64,000 nucleotides of DNA from PMG-095 sp037200885 (GTDB lineage Bacteria > Myxococcota_A > Polyangia > Polyangiales > Polyangiaceae). Below, one piece after another: positions 53,707 to 61,462 of this stretch (within the stretch, counting starts at the first letter, position 1; every line of letters begins with the position of its first letter). A model generated the notes under the pieces. It was not told the DNA's origin and did no database searches. It was given only the letters and a program-made list of their open reading frames with translations. The translations under genes and the position numbers were made by a program. The stretch spans positions 310,001-374,000 of the forward strand of contig JBBCIN010000002.1 in NCBI GenBank assembly GCA_037200885.1, given 5' to 3'.

Positions 53707-54051
53707 ATGACAGTCAGCGCTGAAGTTTGGCTTCGGGTACTCGCGGCCACGGAAGCGCTCGTCTTCCGCTCAGGTGCGGATGATCTGGCCAGAGCTTTCG
53801 ACATTGTTCGCCTGGCGCCCGCGTTCGAGCCGGAGGACTTGGATGTCGCCGAGTGCTGGTTGACCGTCACGAACCTGGCGCAGGGCACAGGCCTCTCCCT
53901 GGAGCGGGCATTGGAGCTCACGCACCAAGAACGGGCGCTGTTCGCGAAGGCGCTGTTCTTCGTCCTGTGTGCGCTGTCCGACAACGTGAGTGGGCAGCTG
54001 GGGCAGCCTGCCGACGGTGAAGGCGAGCGGGAGCGGCGTGCCGTTGCCTGA
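53707..54051 (+). CDS. Hypothetical protein
   Basis: Acidic, helical protein of 114 residues starting MTVSAEVWLRVLAATEALVF, with an aliphatic stretch near 80-90 (ALFAKALFFVLCALSD). No family recognised. The coding look is fair (regular amphipathic pattern, start ATG), but no clear ribosome-binding site was seen. It opens the accessory block after the small RNA and is convergent with the next gene, 3 bp apart. Confidence 0.5.
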   Translation: MTVSAEVWLRVLAATEALVFRSGADDLARAFDIVRLAPAFEPEDLDVAECWLTVTNLAQGTGLSLERALELTHQERALFAKALFFVLCALSDNVSGQLGQPADGEGERERRAVA

Positions 54052-54054
54052 CCG

Positions 54055-54279
54055 CTAGCTCCGGCGCACGAACGACCCGACCAACTGCACGAACTCGCCC
54101 CTCTTCGTGTAGCTCGCGTCGAAGCGATCACCATCGGCGTCACCTCGCGCCGCGACGAGCGAAAGCTCCGTTTGCGATTCGAAAGTGACGTCGTCGAAGA
54201 AACGCCCCCAAGGCCCATCCGATCCAAAATCGACGCGCCACGTCTGTCCGATTCCGGGAACGCTTGCATTCGCCTTCAT
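54055..54279 (-). CDS. Small hypothetical protein
   Basis: Protein of 74 residues with a beta-type composition (QTWRVDFGSDGPWGRFFDDV, TELSLVAARGDADGDRFDAS). Not recognised. It begins 12 bp after the stop of the gene at 54292 on the same strand, so they probably form a small operon. Confidence 0.5.
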   Translation of the reverse strand: MKANASVPGIGQTWRVDFGSDGPWGRFFDDVTFESQTELSLVAARGDADGDRFDASYTKRGEFVQLVGSFVRRS

Positions 54280-54291
54280 GGTAGCAGCCGC

Positions 54292-54507
54292 TCACGCCGA
54301 AAGATTTTCGAGCGCCTCTTCAAACGACTCACCTTCGCCCACGAGTGGTTCGTCGGTCGCGCCGAACTCCGCGCTAGAGACACCGGGCAAACGTCCGCGC
54401 ATCGATGGCACCAGCACGATCCGATAGCGGTCGCCGACCACGTTGGCCTCGGCCTCGTATCCAGGAAACCGCGCTTCGGCTTCTTTCTCTGCTCGCTCTT
54501 TGGTCAT
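54292..54507 (-). CDS. Small hypothetical protein
   Basis: Acidic protein of 71 residues starting MTKERAEKEAEARFPGYEAE and ending in an amphipathic helix (ESFEEALENLSA). The EAEARFPGYEAEANVVGDRY pattern and the size recall small HicB-like or immunity-type proteins, but I cannot assign it. Upstream partner of the 54055 gene. Confidence 0.5.
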   Translation of the reverse strand: MTKERAEKEAEARFPGYEAEANVVGDRYRIVLVPSMRGRLPGVSSAEFGATDEPLVGEGESFEEALENLSA

Positions 54508-54594
54508 GCGCTGAGCCTACCCCGATCGCGCGCAGAGAGCGTCAACGGGAAACCGCGAGAAATTGAGCCATGAAATCTGGGAGCAGAGGTACCC

Positions 54595-55284
54595 GTGCCC
54601 GCGTCACCTTCTTGCCGGCTCGTCTGGCGATCGAGCGGGACCTCGGCTGCGGCCCAGGCGACCGAGCTCAAGCTTTCCGACCGCGCTCGTCGGGAAGCTG
54701 AGGCCCGCGCGCAACAACAGCTCGAACAGAATGCCACTCTGCTGAAAGAAGTGAGTCGCGGCTTGCATCCTCTTGGCGACGCCACAGTCGACTTTTGGCT
54801 CGAGGTCCCTTTCGACGAGCCCGAGCTCAAGTCATTCGTCGAGGGTTTCGTTCGAGACAGCAAACGGGCGTACGACAATTGCGCTGGCCGCTGCGCCTCG
54901 CTCTTCGAGCGGGTGGAAATTCGTCCCGATGGTTCACTTTTCGGCTTCGCGATAGACACTCGCTCACCACTGTTCCCGAAATTTCGAGCCGAACCGCGCG
55001 TGTTTCAGACCGTGAACAGCTCCGCAGTGTTACTTCGTTGGTTTCGGGCGTACTCCGAATCGAAGGCGCCCGATCAGCCGGGACGATTTTCGGTGGAGGG
55101 CCGCGGATTCAAGAGCCAGCGCGCTGAATGGGCGAGCACGGGCAATATCGTGTCACTGCTCGACATTCCCGGCTCGCAGGTCTTTATCGAGATTTACGAC
55201 GACGGTTGGGACAGGCCGAGCGCAAAGCGCGATTTTCGCATGTTGATGCTTAATGTTGGCGATGAAGCAATCGTCATTCGGTGA
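54595..55284 (+). CDS. Hypothetical protein
   Basis: Protein of 229 residues from GTG 54595. The N-terminal 60 residues include a charged helix (RARREAEARAQQQLEQNATL), followed by a mixed alpha/beta domain (VDFWLEVPFDEPELKSFVEG, VEIRPDGSLFGFAID, VLLRWFRAYSESKAPDQPG, VFIEIYDDGWDRPS). No family recognised. The first 20 residues are atypical, so the true start may be further in. Its 3' end is antisense to the possible frameshifted tail of the next gene. Confidence 0.5.
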   Translation: MPASPSCRLVWRSSGTSAAAQATELKLSDRARREAEARAQQQLEQNATLLKEVSRGLHPLGDATVDFWLEVPFDEPELKSFVEGFVRDSKRAYDNCAGRCASLFERVEIRPDGSLFGFAIDTRSPLFPKFRAEPRVFQTVNSSAVLLRWFRAYSESKAPDQPGRFSVEGRGFKSQRAEWASTGNIVSLLDIPGSQVFIEIYDDGWDRPSAKRDFRMLMLNVGDEAIVIR

Positions 55285-55355
55285 TGGCTTCTTCGTGACT
55301 AGACGCCCCTTTGCCAGTTGCTCCACGGCTGCGCGAATCTCCGCTAGCGTCGCGC

Positions 55356-55931
55356 TTATTCCCGCGGCCGCGGCAAACTTCCAGATCTGCTCGGCCCGAG
55401 CCCCTTCCGCTCTAAGGGGATCTCGTTTTCCGTCAGGTACTGTTCGAGTACAGCGCCTTTTTCTCTCGCTAGCTTCAGCGACTCGTGGCCGAGATCGAGC
55501 ACGTAGTCGCCGCGCGCAGAGTTTTCGCGCGCCTGCCATTCGGCGCTGCGCGCGTCGGCACTGATTCCGCCGCTGACCTTGCGTAGGCTCAGGAACGACG
55601 GGTCCCAACGGTCCAAGGTGCTGTCAGACACGCCAGCCACCCAAAGCGCGCGTAACAACTCGCGGTCAGGAAGCGGCGCATCGAGATCAATTCCTGTCGC
55701 GCGGGCTCGTTCCAACGCCCAACGCAAATAGTTTGGCAGCGCTACGCCGCGTTTGCTGAAAATCTGAGAGCGATCATGCTCCGGCTCGTTGTGGCCGAGG
55801 CTGATGTGCATGGCGCGTAGCGATACCTGTTCTCGCCCCGAGTACATCAGCCCAATGAGCTTCCGAGTGTCCCCATCGTTGAAGGTAGCGAGCTCGGCTA
55901 GCAACGCTGCGTAGGCGGGCACTTGGCTCAA
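55356..55931 (-). CDS. Hypothetical protein, possibly frameshifted near its end
   Basis: Protein of 191 residues as read, with a helical charged domain (LLAELATFNDGDTRKLIGLM, LPNYLRWALERARATGIDLD, ELLRALWVAGVSDSTLDRWD). The last 20 residues (GPSRSGSLPRPRE) look non-coding in style. Another frame from about 55420 down encodes AEQIWKFAAAAGISATLAEI and IRAAVEQLAKGRLVTKK, which looks like the natural continuation; one missing base near 55400 would explain this. No family recognised. Confidence 0.5.
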   Translation of the reverse strand: MSQVPAYAALLAELATFNDGDTRKLIGLMYSGREQVSLRAMHISLGHNEPEHDRSQIFSKRGVALPNYLRWALERARATGIDLDAPLPDRELLRALWVAGVSDSTLDRWDPSFLSLRKVSGGISADARSAEWQARENSARGDYVLDLGHESLKLAREKGAVLEQYLTENEIPLERKGLGPSRSGSLPRPRE

Positions 55932-55970
55932 TGGCTCCAGTGCGCCGCTAGTTACGTAGCTTTCGGTTCG

Positions 55971-56219
55971 CTATGCCGCGCGCTTTCGCGCTTCTTTCGC
56001 TTCGGCCTCGGCGAGCTCGATAACGCGCACAACGCGCGCGCCGAAGCCGTTCCAGCCCTTGGGCAAGGGTTCAAGCGGAACCGACGCAGACGGGAGTGCT
56101 GTGTGTGCGGGAACTGGTGCTTTTGAACTTGCGGTGAGCTTTTGAAGCGCGGCGGCGTATGAGCAGCCCAGTTTCTTGCTCAAGGCACGAGCACGTTTTT
56201 TCAGTACAGAATTGGTCAT
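55971..56219 (-). CDS. Small basic hypothetical protein
   Basis: Protein of 82 residues: a basic N-terminus (MTNSVLKKRARALSKKLGCS), a Pro/Ala/Ser middle and an amphipathic Glu/Ala/Arg tail (VIELAEAEAKEARKRAA). Not recognised. It resembles small DNA-associated or accessory proteins common on mobile DNA, but nothing decisive is seen. Confidence 0.45.
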   Translation of the reverse strand: MTNSVLKKRARALSKKLGCSYAAALQKLTASSKAPVPAHTALPSASVPLEPLPKGWNGFGARVVRVIELAEAEAKEARKRAA

Positions 56220-56845
56220 GGGCGTTCTCTCCAGCGCAACGCTTCGCCGGCCGAGCCCAGGAAACGACGCGATTGAGGAACGAAACCGAACATCCCGAGG
56301 GCTAACCTCTTTCCCTCCACCACTCTAGCTCTGCTCGGTGAGCCGTTCGGCGGACGGTGGCACGGATCCAGTGCCAGCCGCATTTATACCCGCGCTCACA
56401 GCGCGGTCAAGCCACCGCGTGCGCCACCGCGCAACAGGACAACCGCGGCGCAGCTGTAGGCAGATCGGGGGTCCGAGGGACAGAGCTCGACCAGGGTACG
56501 AAGAAAGGGCTGCTTTGCGACCGCGATAACGATCGCAGGCCGGATGCCTAGCGCAGCGCCGACCGGCCGAGGTCTCAATGACGCGAAGGCGCTGGCTAGG
56601 GCAAGTGGGCCCGCACCGCGGTCGGCCTCGGTCGTGAGGCTGGGCGCCGGCTTCGAGCGCTAGGGGTCGTGTCCAGGCGATTCGATATCGCAACAAATTC
56701 AGTCGGTTACACTCGGGCCTACCGAAGTGCGAGGTCGCCTTCTGTAAGATCACTATGAGGGGAACTATGACAAAAACCGTCATAGACGTATTGCTTCGCG
56801 GATTGCAAAGCGTACGTTAGATGGCGTACAGAATCAGGGATACCC
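56220..56845. other. Gene-free stretch with inverted repeats at its right end
   Basis: About 625 bp without a credible gene; the longest frame (minus, 56325-56783) has Arg/Cys-rich shadow composition. At the right end CTATGAC (56765-56771) and GTCATAG (56779-56785) form a perfect 7-bp dyad around AAAAACC, and an imperfect ACGTA/TACGT dyad follows (about 56786-56817). Both lie within 85 bp of the gene at 56846 and may be its operator sites. Confidence 0.5.
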
Positions 56846-57076
56846 ATGGCCAAGCAAAACAGCGAAGAGATTCCCCTGACTCGCGCCGCGATTGAGGCCG
56901 AGGCCGAGGCGCTTGCGCGGAAGGTGCTGAACACGTCGGCAAGCGAGGCCTGGGCGCGCGTGCGATCAGGCGACCTCGAAGGCACTTTGTTCGCTTCCAA
57001 GTTGGCAAGGCTCCGCGCGCTAGCGGGCGAAGGCTCCCCGACCTTCGACGATCACTTGGCGCACGCCGCCGAGTGA
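56846..57076 (+). CDS. Small acidic protein, first gene of a two-gene cassette
   Basis: Helical, Ala/Glu-rich protein of 76 residues (PLTRAAIEAEAEALARKVLN, SEAWARVRSGDLEGTLFASK). It stops one base before the next ATG. Size, acidity and the dyads upstream resemble an antitoxin or immunity gene leading a toxin gene, but no known family is recognised and this is only a hypothesis. Confidence 0.6.
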   Translation: MAKQNSEEIPLTRAAIEAEAEALARKVLNTSASEAWARVRSGDLEGTLFASKLARLRALAGEGSPTFDDHLAHAAE

Positions 57077-57077
57077 C

Positions 57078-57701
57078 ATGCCGATCACGGGGCGCACTCC
57101 AAAAGAGTGCTTTGACACGTTTCGCGACCATCTAGCGAAGCTGCTCGCCGACGTGCTTGGCGAGGGCCAGTCCTCGTATGTCGCCATGACGCAAGGCGCA
57201 GATCCTCTTCAGCGCGATCTTCAGTTAGGTCCGCGTGGAGTTGATTACGTTGCGTTCCCGAGCGGCCACGTGGGTGCGGCCTATGTGTACCTTGCGCAAG
57301 ATCTGAGAGTCTTCAAGTGCGATGCCGGCTTCCAGCTGAAAACCCATCAGTACTGGTACAAGCTTTTCGACGTTCAGCCCGAGCTTGAACTCGAACCGCT
57401 GTTCCGTTGGGAGTACGTGTCAGAAGTCCCGGCGGGAAAAGAATGGTGTCGGCATCACTTCCAGATCGGAAAGGTTCCGGCCGGGGATCGACGGGAAGCG
57501 CTGCGTCTTCCCCTTGGAACCGGGGAGCTTGACCTAAACCGGGTGCACGTCCCCACCGGTTTTGTGCTCATTGAGTACGTGCTGCGTTTTCTGATCACAG
57601 AGCTCAAGATCGAGCCAGCTACCTCCGAGTGGCAGTCGGTGCTCAAAGAGTCCGAGAACCGATTCTTCCGCGAGTTCAGCGCAAAAACTTCGACTCCCTG
57701 A
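57078..57701 (+). CDS. Hypothetical protein, second gene of the cassette
   Basis: Protein of 207 residues, mixed alpha/beta: KECFDTFRDHLAKLLADVLG, GVDYVAFPSGHVGAAYVYLA, KTHQYWYKLFDVQPELELEP, EWCRHHFQIGKVPAG, DLNRVHVPTGFVLIEYVLRF. The His-rich middle (CRHHFQIGK) and LNRVHVPTG are the most motif-like parts. I do not recognise the family. It begins 1 bp after the preceding stop, so the two are co-translated, and ends about 40 bp before the convergent HTH gene. Confidence 0.6.
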   Translation: MPITGRTPKECFDTFRDHLAKLLADVLGEGQSSYVAMTQGADPLQRDLQLGPRGVDYVAFPSGHVGAAYVYLAQDLRVFKCDAGFQLKTHQYWYKLFDVQPELELEPLFRWEYVSEVPAGKEWCRHHFQIGKVPAGDRREALRLPLGTGELDLNRVHVPTGFVLIEYVLRFLITELKIEPATSEWQSVLKESENRFFREFSAKTSTP

Positions 57702-57740
57702 GGGTCGGTGCTCCGCGAGGGCCCCGCACGTCGCCACCGC

Positions 57741-57902
57741 TCAGTCCAGCAGCTTTGCTGCCTTCCGACGAATGCGCGCCAGCGCCTTAGATACCGGACT
57801 GTGGTTTGAGTACCCGAGACGATCGGCGATCTCCCGGACACGAGTGATGCCGTTGTGCAAGCAGACCACCACGTGTCGGTCCTTTGGCTGAACGACGGTC
57901 AT
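57741..57902 (-). CDS. Tiny helix-turn-helix protein (53 residues)
   Basis: Short frame from ATG 57902 to TGA 57741, below usual length cut-offs. The middle reads GITRVREIADRLGYSNHSPV followed by SKALARIRRKAAKLL, a clear helix-turn-helix of the DnaA-C/LexA-like type with a basic recognition helix. The ATG is only 12 bp from the end of the IS66 element, so it may be a complete small regulator or the 3' remnant of a gene cut by that insertion. In-frame codons upstream (His-Arg-Ser-Leu) run to the element edge without a stop. Confidence 0.6.
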   Translation of the reverse strand: MTVVQPKDRHVVVCLHNGITRVREIADRLGYSNHSPVSKALARIRRKAAKLLD

Positions 57903-57913
57903 CAAGCTGCGGT

Positions 57914-57936
57914 GTAAGCCATCCGCGAAGGGCGTG
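57914..57936 (+). repeat. Terminal inverted repeat of element B, passenger side
   Basis: Begins GTAAGCCATCCGCGAAGGGC; pairs with 63772-63794. The passenger-side ends of both elements share GTAAGCC, and the tnpA-side ends share GTAACCC. Confidence 0.85.
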
Positions 57937-57947
57937 CATTCCGAGGA

Positions 57948-58388
57948 TTGCCGCCCGAAATCGCGTGTGCTCGCGGCCCGATTGCAGCGGCGGGGCGCGC
58001 GTGCGAGTCGGAGTGGGTGTCAAGTGATCGTGGCGCGCCGCCCAGGTTGTCCGAAGCTGAGTTGCCAGCTGTAACGCCGCTCGAGTTTATCGTCACGCGC
58101 GACAACGGTCGCCCTGGGCTCGATGTGCGCGAGGGCGAGTTCGAGCAGGTCTATAGCGTGGACGACATGTACTCACGCCTGTTGTTCATCGCGCTCTGTC
58201 GTCAGGAAGGCGCGACGGTATATCGGCGTCCACGCCAGCGCGTGGTGACGATTTGCGTGCGCACCACGCTGTCGAAGCACAACTCGCTGTGGCAGCGATT
58301 TCTCAGCCTGAGTGCGATGCTCGACGGACAGCTCGCAGAAGTTGCTCGACAATTCTTGGTCGAGCACTGTGAAGCCAGCGAGCGTTGA
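57948..58388 (+). CDS. IS66 passenger gene, copy B
   Basis: Open frame of 146 residues, convergent with tnpC (stops 6 bp apart). No family recognised. Conserved with copy A: RGAPPRLSEAELPA, PLEFI, DMYSRLLFIALCR, GATVYRRPRQRVV, CVRTT, LWQRFLSLSA and QFLVE. By eye about 75% of residues match. The first frame codon is TTG 57948, but GTG 58017 (just before SSDRGAPPRL) has GGAG nearby, and conservation sharpens there, so the protein may be about 123 residues. Retained reading frame in two diverged copies suggests a selected function, perhaps in transposition or target control. Confidence 0.75.
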   Translation: MPPEIACARGPIAAAGRACESEWVSSDRGAPPRLSEAELPAVTPLEFIVTRDNGRPGLDVREGEFEQVYSVDDMYSRLLFIALCRQEGATVYRRPRQRVVTICVRTTLSKHNSLWQRFLSLSAMLDGQLAEVARQFLVEHCEASER

Positions 58389-58394
58389 TTCGCA

Positions 58395-58516
58395 CTACGC
58401 AGCGGCAGACGCGGGCGCGCTGCTGAGGACGCCGCCGGGCTTGTAGTCCTCGGGCAGGAGCGCGTTCAGATCCTTCTCGCCGTCGAGGATGCGCTTCAAC
58501 GTGTCGCGGATGTAGC
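58395..58516 (-). pseudogene. 3' fragment of element B tnpC
   Basis: Encodes the tnpC C-terminus RDTLKRILDGEKDLNALLPE and on to ASAAA before TAG at 58395, matching the end of the element A transposase. It is separated from the rest of the gene (61455-63002) by element A. Removing A and one copy of GATGTAGC restores the frame exactly (CYI followed by RDTLKR). Confidence 0.9.
58509..58516 (+). repeat. Target-site duplication of element A, left copy
   Basis: GATGTAGC directly abuts the left end of element A; the same 8 bp follow its right end at 61455-61462. Eight base pairs is the usual IS66-family duplication. Confidence 0.93.
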
Positions 58517-58574
58517 GTAACCCATCCGCGAACGGCGTGAGCCCGGAGCTGGCTTGAGCGCCTAGATTTGACGG

Positions 58575-58907
58575 ATGTCAGAGCCGGCGGAGAAGACACG
58601 AAAGGTGCGCGCGAAGCGTTGGACAGAGGCTGAAGGACGCGAGGTGCTGCGGGAGTGGCAGGAATCCGGGCTGAGCGCGGTGAAGTTCGCCGCGCAGCGG
58701 GGCATCACGGCCACGCGGCTTTCGTACTGGGAGGAGCGCCTTGGGCAGAAAGCTGACGGTGACGTGAGCTTCGTGGCGGTCCCGTTCTCGAGTCAACACG
58801 CCGTGGAGCTCGAGCACCGCGGTGTCACAGTACGGCTCGGCATACTCGGCGTAGACGAGCTAGCGCGACTGGTCGTGGAGATCGCGCGCCGAGCCAGCGG
58901 ATGCTGA
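58575..58907 (+). CDS. tnpA: IS66 accessory protein TnpA, element A
   Basis: HTH protein of 110 residues typical of IS66 ORF1: RWTEAEGREVLREWQESGLS (about 15-34), VKFAAQRGITATRLSYWEER (HTH, about 36-55). About 90% like the element B copy. Its stop overlaps the tnpB start (ATG 58901). It is required with TnpB for IS66 transposition. Confidence 0.93.
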   Translation: MSEPAEKTRKVRAKRWTEAEGREVLREWQESGLSAVKFAAQRGITATRLSYWEERLGQKADGDVSFVAVPFSSQHAVELEHRGVTVRLGILGVDELARLVVEIARRASGC

Positions 58908-59293
58908 CGTTGCCACCGGGGGCGCGGCTGCTACTCGCGACGAGCCGCGTGGACGGGCGCAAGGGGATCAATGGGCTATCGACGCTGGTGCGATCGCAAT
59001 TTTTGATGGACCCGCTGTCGGGAATGCTGTTTGTATTTTTCACGAAGCGCGCAGACATCGTGCGCGTTTTGTATTGGGATCGCGACGGTTACGTGCTCAC
59101 GACGAAACGGCTCGAGAAGGGCTATTTCCGGGTCCCTTGGAAGAGCGAAACGGGACACGTGACAGTCGAGGGGGCCGAGCTGCTGCTCGTGCTGGAGGGC
59201 CTCGACCTCAGCCGCGCGATCCGCCGCCCGCGATGGAAGCCGACGCCCAAACGGTCAGGCGACGAAGAAAAAACACCCGACCCGGGAATTTGA
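58901..59293 (+). CDS. tnpB: IS66 accessory protein TnpB, element A
   Basis: Protein of 130 residues of the IS66 ORF2/TnpB family: LPPGARLLLATSRVDGRKGI (about 3-22), LSTLVRSQFLMDPLSGMLFV (about 25-44), then KRADIVRVLYWDRDGYVLTT. Nearly identical to the element B copy. It overlaps tnpA by 7 bp. The C-terminus is Lys/Arg/Pro-rich. Confidence 0.95.
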   Translation: MLTLPPGARLLLATSRVDGRKGINGLSTLVRSQFLMDPLSGMLFVFFTKRADIVRVLYWDRDGYVLTTKRLEKGYFRVPWKSETGHVTVEGAELLLVLEGLDLSRAIRRPRWKPTPKRSGDEEKTPDPGI

Positions 59294-59320
59294 ATTACGC
59301 CAGCGGGGTTGAACCTCGCG

Positions 59321-60966
59321 ATGGCGATGAAGGCGAGTACGGCGAAGCTGATCGCGAGCGACTTCGCGTCGCTCGATCTAAAGCGGATTCGACGCTTCAT
59401 TGCGGAGGCGGTGGCAGAGGGGGCATCGCGGAACTGATCACGGCCATCATCAGCCTTTTGACGCGGATGCGGGACCTAAATCAGGAGCTGGCTCGGCAGC
59501 TGGCCTGGAAGAACCGCAAGCGTCCGGCGAGCGAGACGACACATCGCCTGCAGCTCGAGTTGCCGTTTGTGGTGCTCGCCACGCCGGAGCCGCCCGCGAA
59601 CGACACGTCGTCTGACTCGGATGAGGACGACGCGGAGGCAGAAAAGCCCAAGGGAAAGAAGCGGAAGAAGCCCGACCAAGCAAGCCGCGATGCTCACGGG
59701 CGGCCGAAGTTTCCCGAGCACATCCCCCGCGTCGAAGGGGACGTAGAGCTGGTGACGGGCGACGCTCGCGTCTGTCCGCATTGCGCGACCGAGTGCGAAC
59801 ACGTCACCTTCAAGGTGTGCCAGAAGCTCGACATCGAGCCTGCGCGTTACGTGGTGCGCGAGTACAAGCGCGAGGTCGTAGCCTGCCAGCTCTGCCACGG
59901 GCACGTGGCCACCGCACCCAAGCGCGATGAGGTGCTCGATCGCGGCGTACTCGGCAATGAACTGCTCGTGCAGTCGCTGGTCGATCACTATCAAGATGCT
60001 GTTCCGTGGGAACGCATGGAGCGCAAAGCACGACAGGAAGATATCCCACTGGCGGCCAACACGCTGGCAGCGAGCTGTGGCCGCGTCATCGATCTATTCG
60101 ATCCGATCGTGCGCCACGTCTTCAAGCGCTGCATGGAGTCGGAGTATGTAGCGCTCGACGCAACCAGCATCCGCGTGCTGGACGTCGAGCACCCGCTCGG
60201 GATCCGCAATGGCGCGCTGTGGCTCATCCAGGGCGCGCACTGCTACTCGTACTTCATGTACGCCAAGAGCGGGCACGCCGATCACCTCGAGGCGAAGCTC
60301 GAGGGTTACCGGCTCGTGAGCGCCATGTGCGACGGCTCACCCACGAACAACTGCGTCGAGCGCGCAGGCGCCAAGCGCGGAGGCTGTCACGCGCATGCCC
60401 GGCGCGGCCTCGTCGGAGCGCTGCGCGGCGGCGACCATCGCGCGGTCGAAGGTCTGCGGGTCTACGCCAAGCTCTTTCACGTCGATGCCGAATCGAAGCG
60501 CGCGGGTGAAAGCCCCCACCAACGGCTCACGCGACGGAGGCGCGACAGCGCTCCGTTGATCGCCGAACTCCAAGCGTGGGTAGAGACCGCCGTCGGAAAT
60601 GCAGAGCCCAAATCGGACCTCGGCAAGGCCCTGCGCTACATGCAACGACAGTGGCCACGACTAACGCGTTTTCTCGATGATCCGCTGATGGAATTGACGA
60701 ACAACGAAGTCGAACGAGATCTCAGGACCTGGGTTTTGGATCGCAAGACGTGGCTCTTCTGCGGCCACGACGCCAGCGCTCGGCGTGCGGCGGACGCACT
60801 GACGATCATCACGACCTGCAAGAAGCTCGGCCACGATCCGCGTTGCTACATCCGTGACACGCTGAAGCGCATCCTCGACGGTGAGAAGGATCTGAACGCG
60901 CTCTTACCCGAGAACTACAAGCCCGGCGGCGCGCTCGGCAGCGCGCCCGAATCGGCAGCTGCGTAG
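59321..60966 (+). pseudogene. tnpC: IS66 transposase tnpC, element A, frameshifted near the start
   Basis: DDE transposase. From ATG 59321 the frame reads as in element B (MAMKASTAKLIASDF ...) to VAEGASRN and a stop; from about 59425 the rest continues in another frame to 60966. Aligned with copy B, one base is missing at 59418-59425 in a G run. The body is intact: zinc-finger-like CPHCATECEHV and CQLCHGHV, YVALDATSIRVLDVEH, MCDGSPTNNCVERAG and LMELTNNEVERDLR (IS66 catalytic region). Only about 36 N-terminal codons are cut off, so activity might survive through reinitiation, or the gap is a sequencing slip. Confidence 0.85.
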
Positions 60967-60976
60967 CACAGGCAAC

Positions 60977-61420
60977 TCAACGTTTGCCCGTTTCGAACTG
61001 CTCGACCAAGAACTGCTGGGTCGCCTCCGCGAGCCGCCCGTCGAGCTCAGCACTCAAGCTGAGAAATCGCTGCCACAGCGCGTTGTGCTTCGATACCGTC
61101 GTCCGCACGCAGACCGACACGACTCGCTGCCGCGGGCGCCTGTAAACAGTCGCGCCCTGCTCACGGCAGAGCGCGATGAACAACAGGCGTGAGTACATGT
61201 CCTGCACATTGTAGAGCTGCTCGATCTCGGCCTCGCGCACGTCGAGCGACGGGCGACCGTCGTCGCTGCGTGTGGCGATAAACTCTAGCGGCCTGATCGC
61301 AGGCAGCTCTGCTTCCGACAACCTGGGCGGCGCGCCACGACTACTTGACACCCCTCTCGCGTCGCATGCGCGAGCGCGTGCCGCAAGCGTGCCGCGAGCA
61401 CACGCGATTTCTAGCGGCAA
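60977..61420 (-). CDS. IS66 passenger gene, copy A
   Basis: Open frame of 147 residues (TTG 61420; alternative GTG 61351), convergent with tnpC and ending 10 bp after its stop. Shares with copy B the blocks RGAPPRLSEAELPA, DMYSRLLFIALCR, GATVYRRPRQRVV, CVRTT and LWQRFLSLSA. Differences are mostly conservative or near the N-terminus. The start side lies about 34 bp from the element end, so its promoter must overlap the inverted repeat or lie outside. No family recognised. Confidence 0.75.
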   Translation of the reverse strand: MPLEIACARGTLAARARACDARGVSSSRGAPPRLSEAELPAIRPLEFIATRSDDGRPSLDVREAEIEQLYNVQDMYSRLLFIALCREQGATVYRRPRQRVVSVCVRTTVSKHNALWQRFLSLSAELDGRLAEATQQFLVEQFETGKR

Positions 61421-61431
61421 TCCCCAGAATG

Positions 61432-61454
61432 CACGCTGTTGCCGGATGGCTTAC
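61432..61454 (-). repeat. Terminal inverted repeat of element A, passenger side
   Basis: Read inward: GTAAGCCATCCGGCAACAGC; matches the left end at 58517-58539 with a few mismatches. Confidence 0.88.
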
Positions 61455-61462
61455 GATGTAGC
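61455..61462 (+). repeat. Target-site duplication of element A, right copy
   Basis: GATGTAGC, identical to 58509-58516. Confidence 0.93.

Larger units (their letters stand above)
58517..61454 (+). mobile_element. IS66-family element A (2938 bp), inserted in element B
   Basis: Complete element bounded by imperfect inverted repeats GTAACCCATCCGCG (58517) and GTAAGCCATCCGGC (read inward from 61454) and by an 8-bp target duplication. Plus-strand order: tnpA, tnpB, tnpC, with a convergent passenger gene at the right end. It is inserted in the opposite orientation into codons near the end of element B's tnpC. The perfect duplication implies this insertion is the younger event. Confidence 0.95.

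Noticed and set aside
53364..53723. Plus-strand frame over the small RNA candidate
   Set aside because: It includes the terminator stem and has no protein-like pattern; the RNA reading explains the region better.
56325..56783. Minus-strand frame of 152 codons
   Set aside because: Arg/Cys-rich random composition and no motif; it also covers the dyads upstream of the next gene.
59074..59420. N-terminal extension of the element A transposase frame
   Set aside because: It is the shadow of tnpB and of the true tnpC N-terminus; the frame is joined only because of the one-base loss near 59420.
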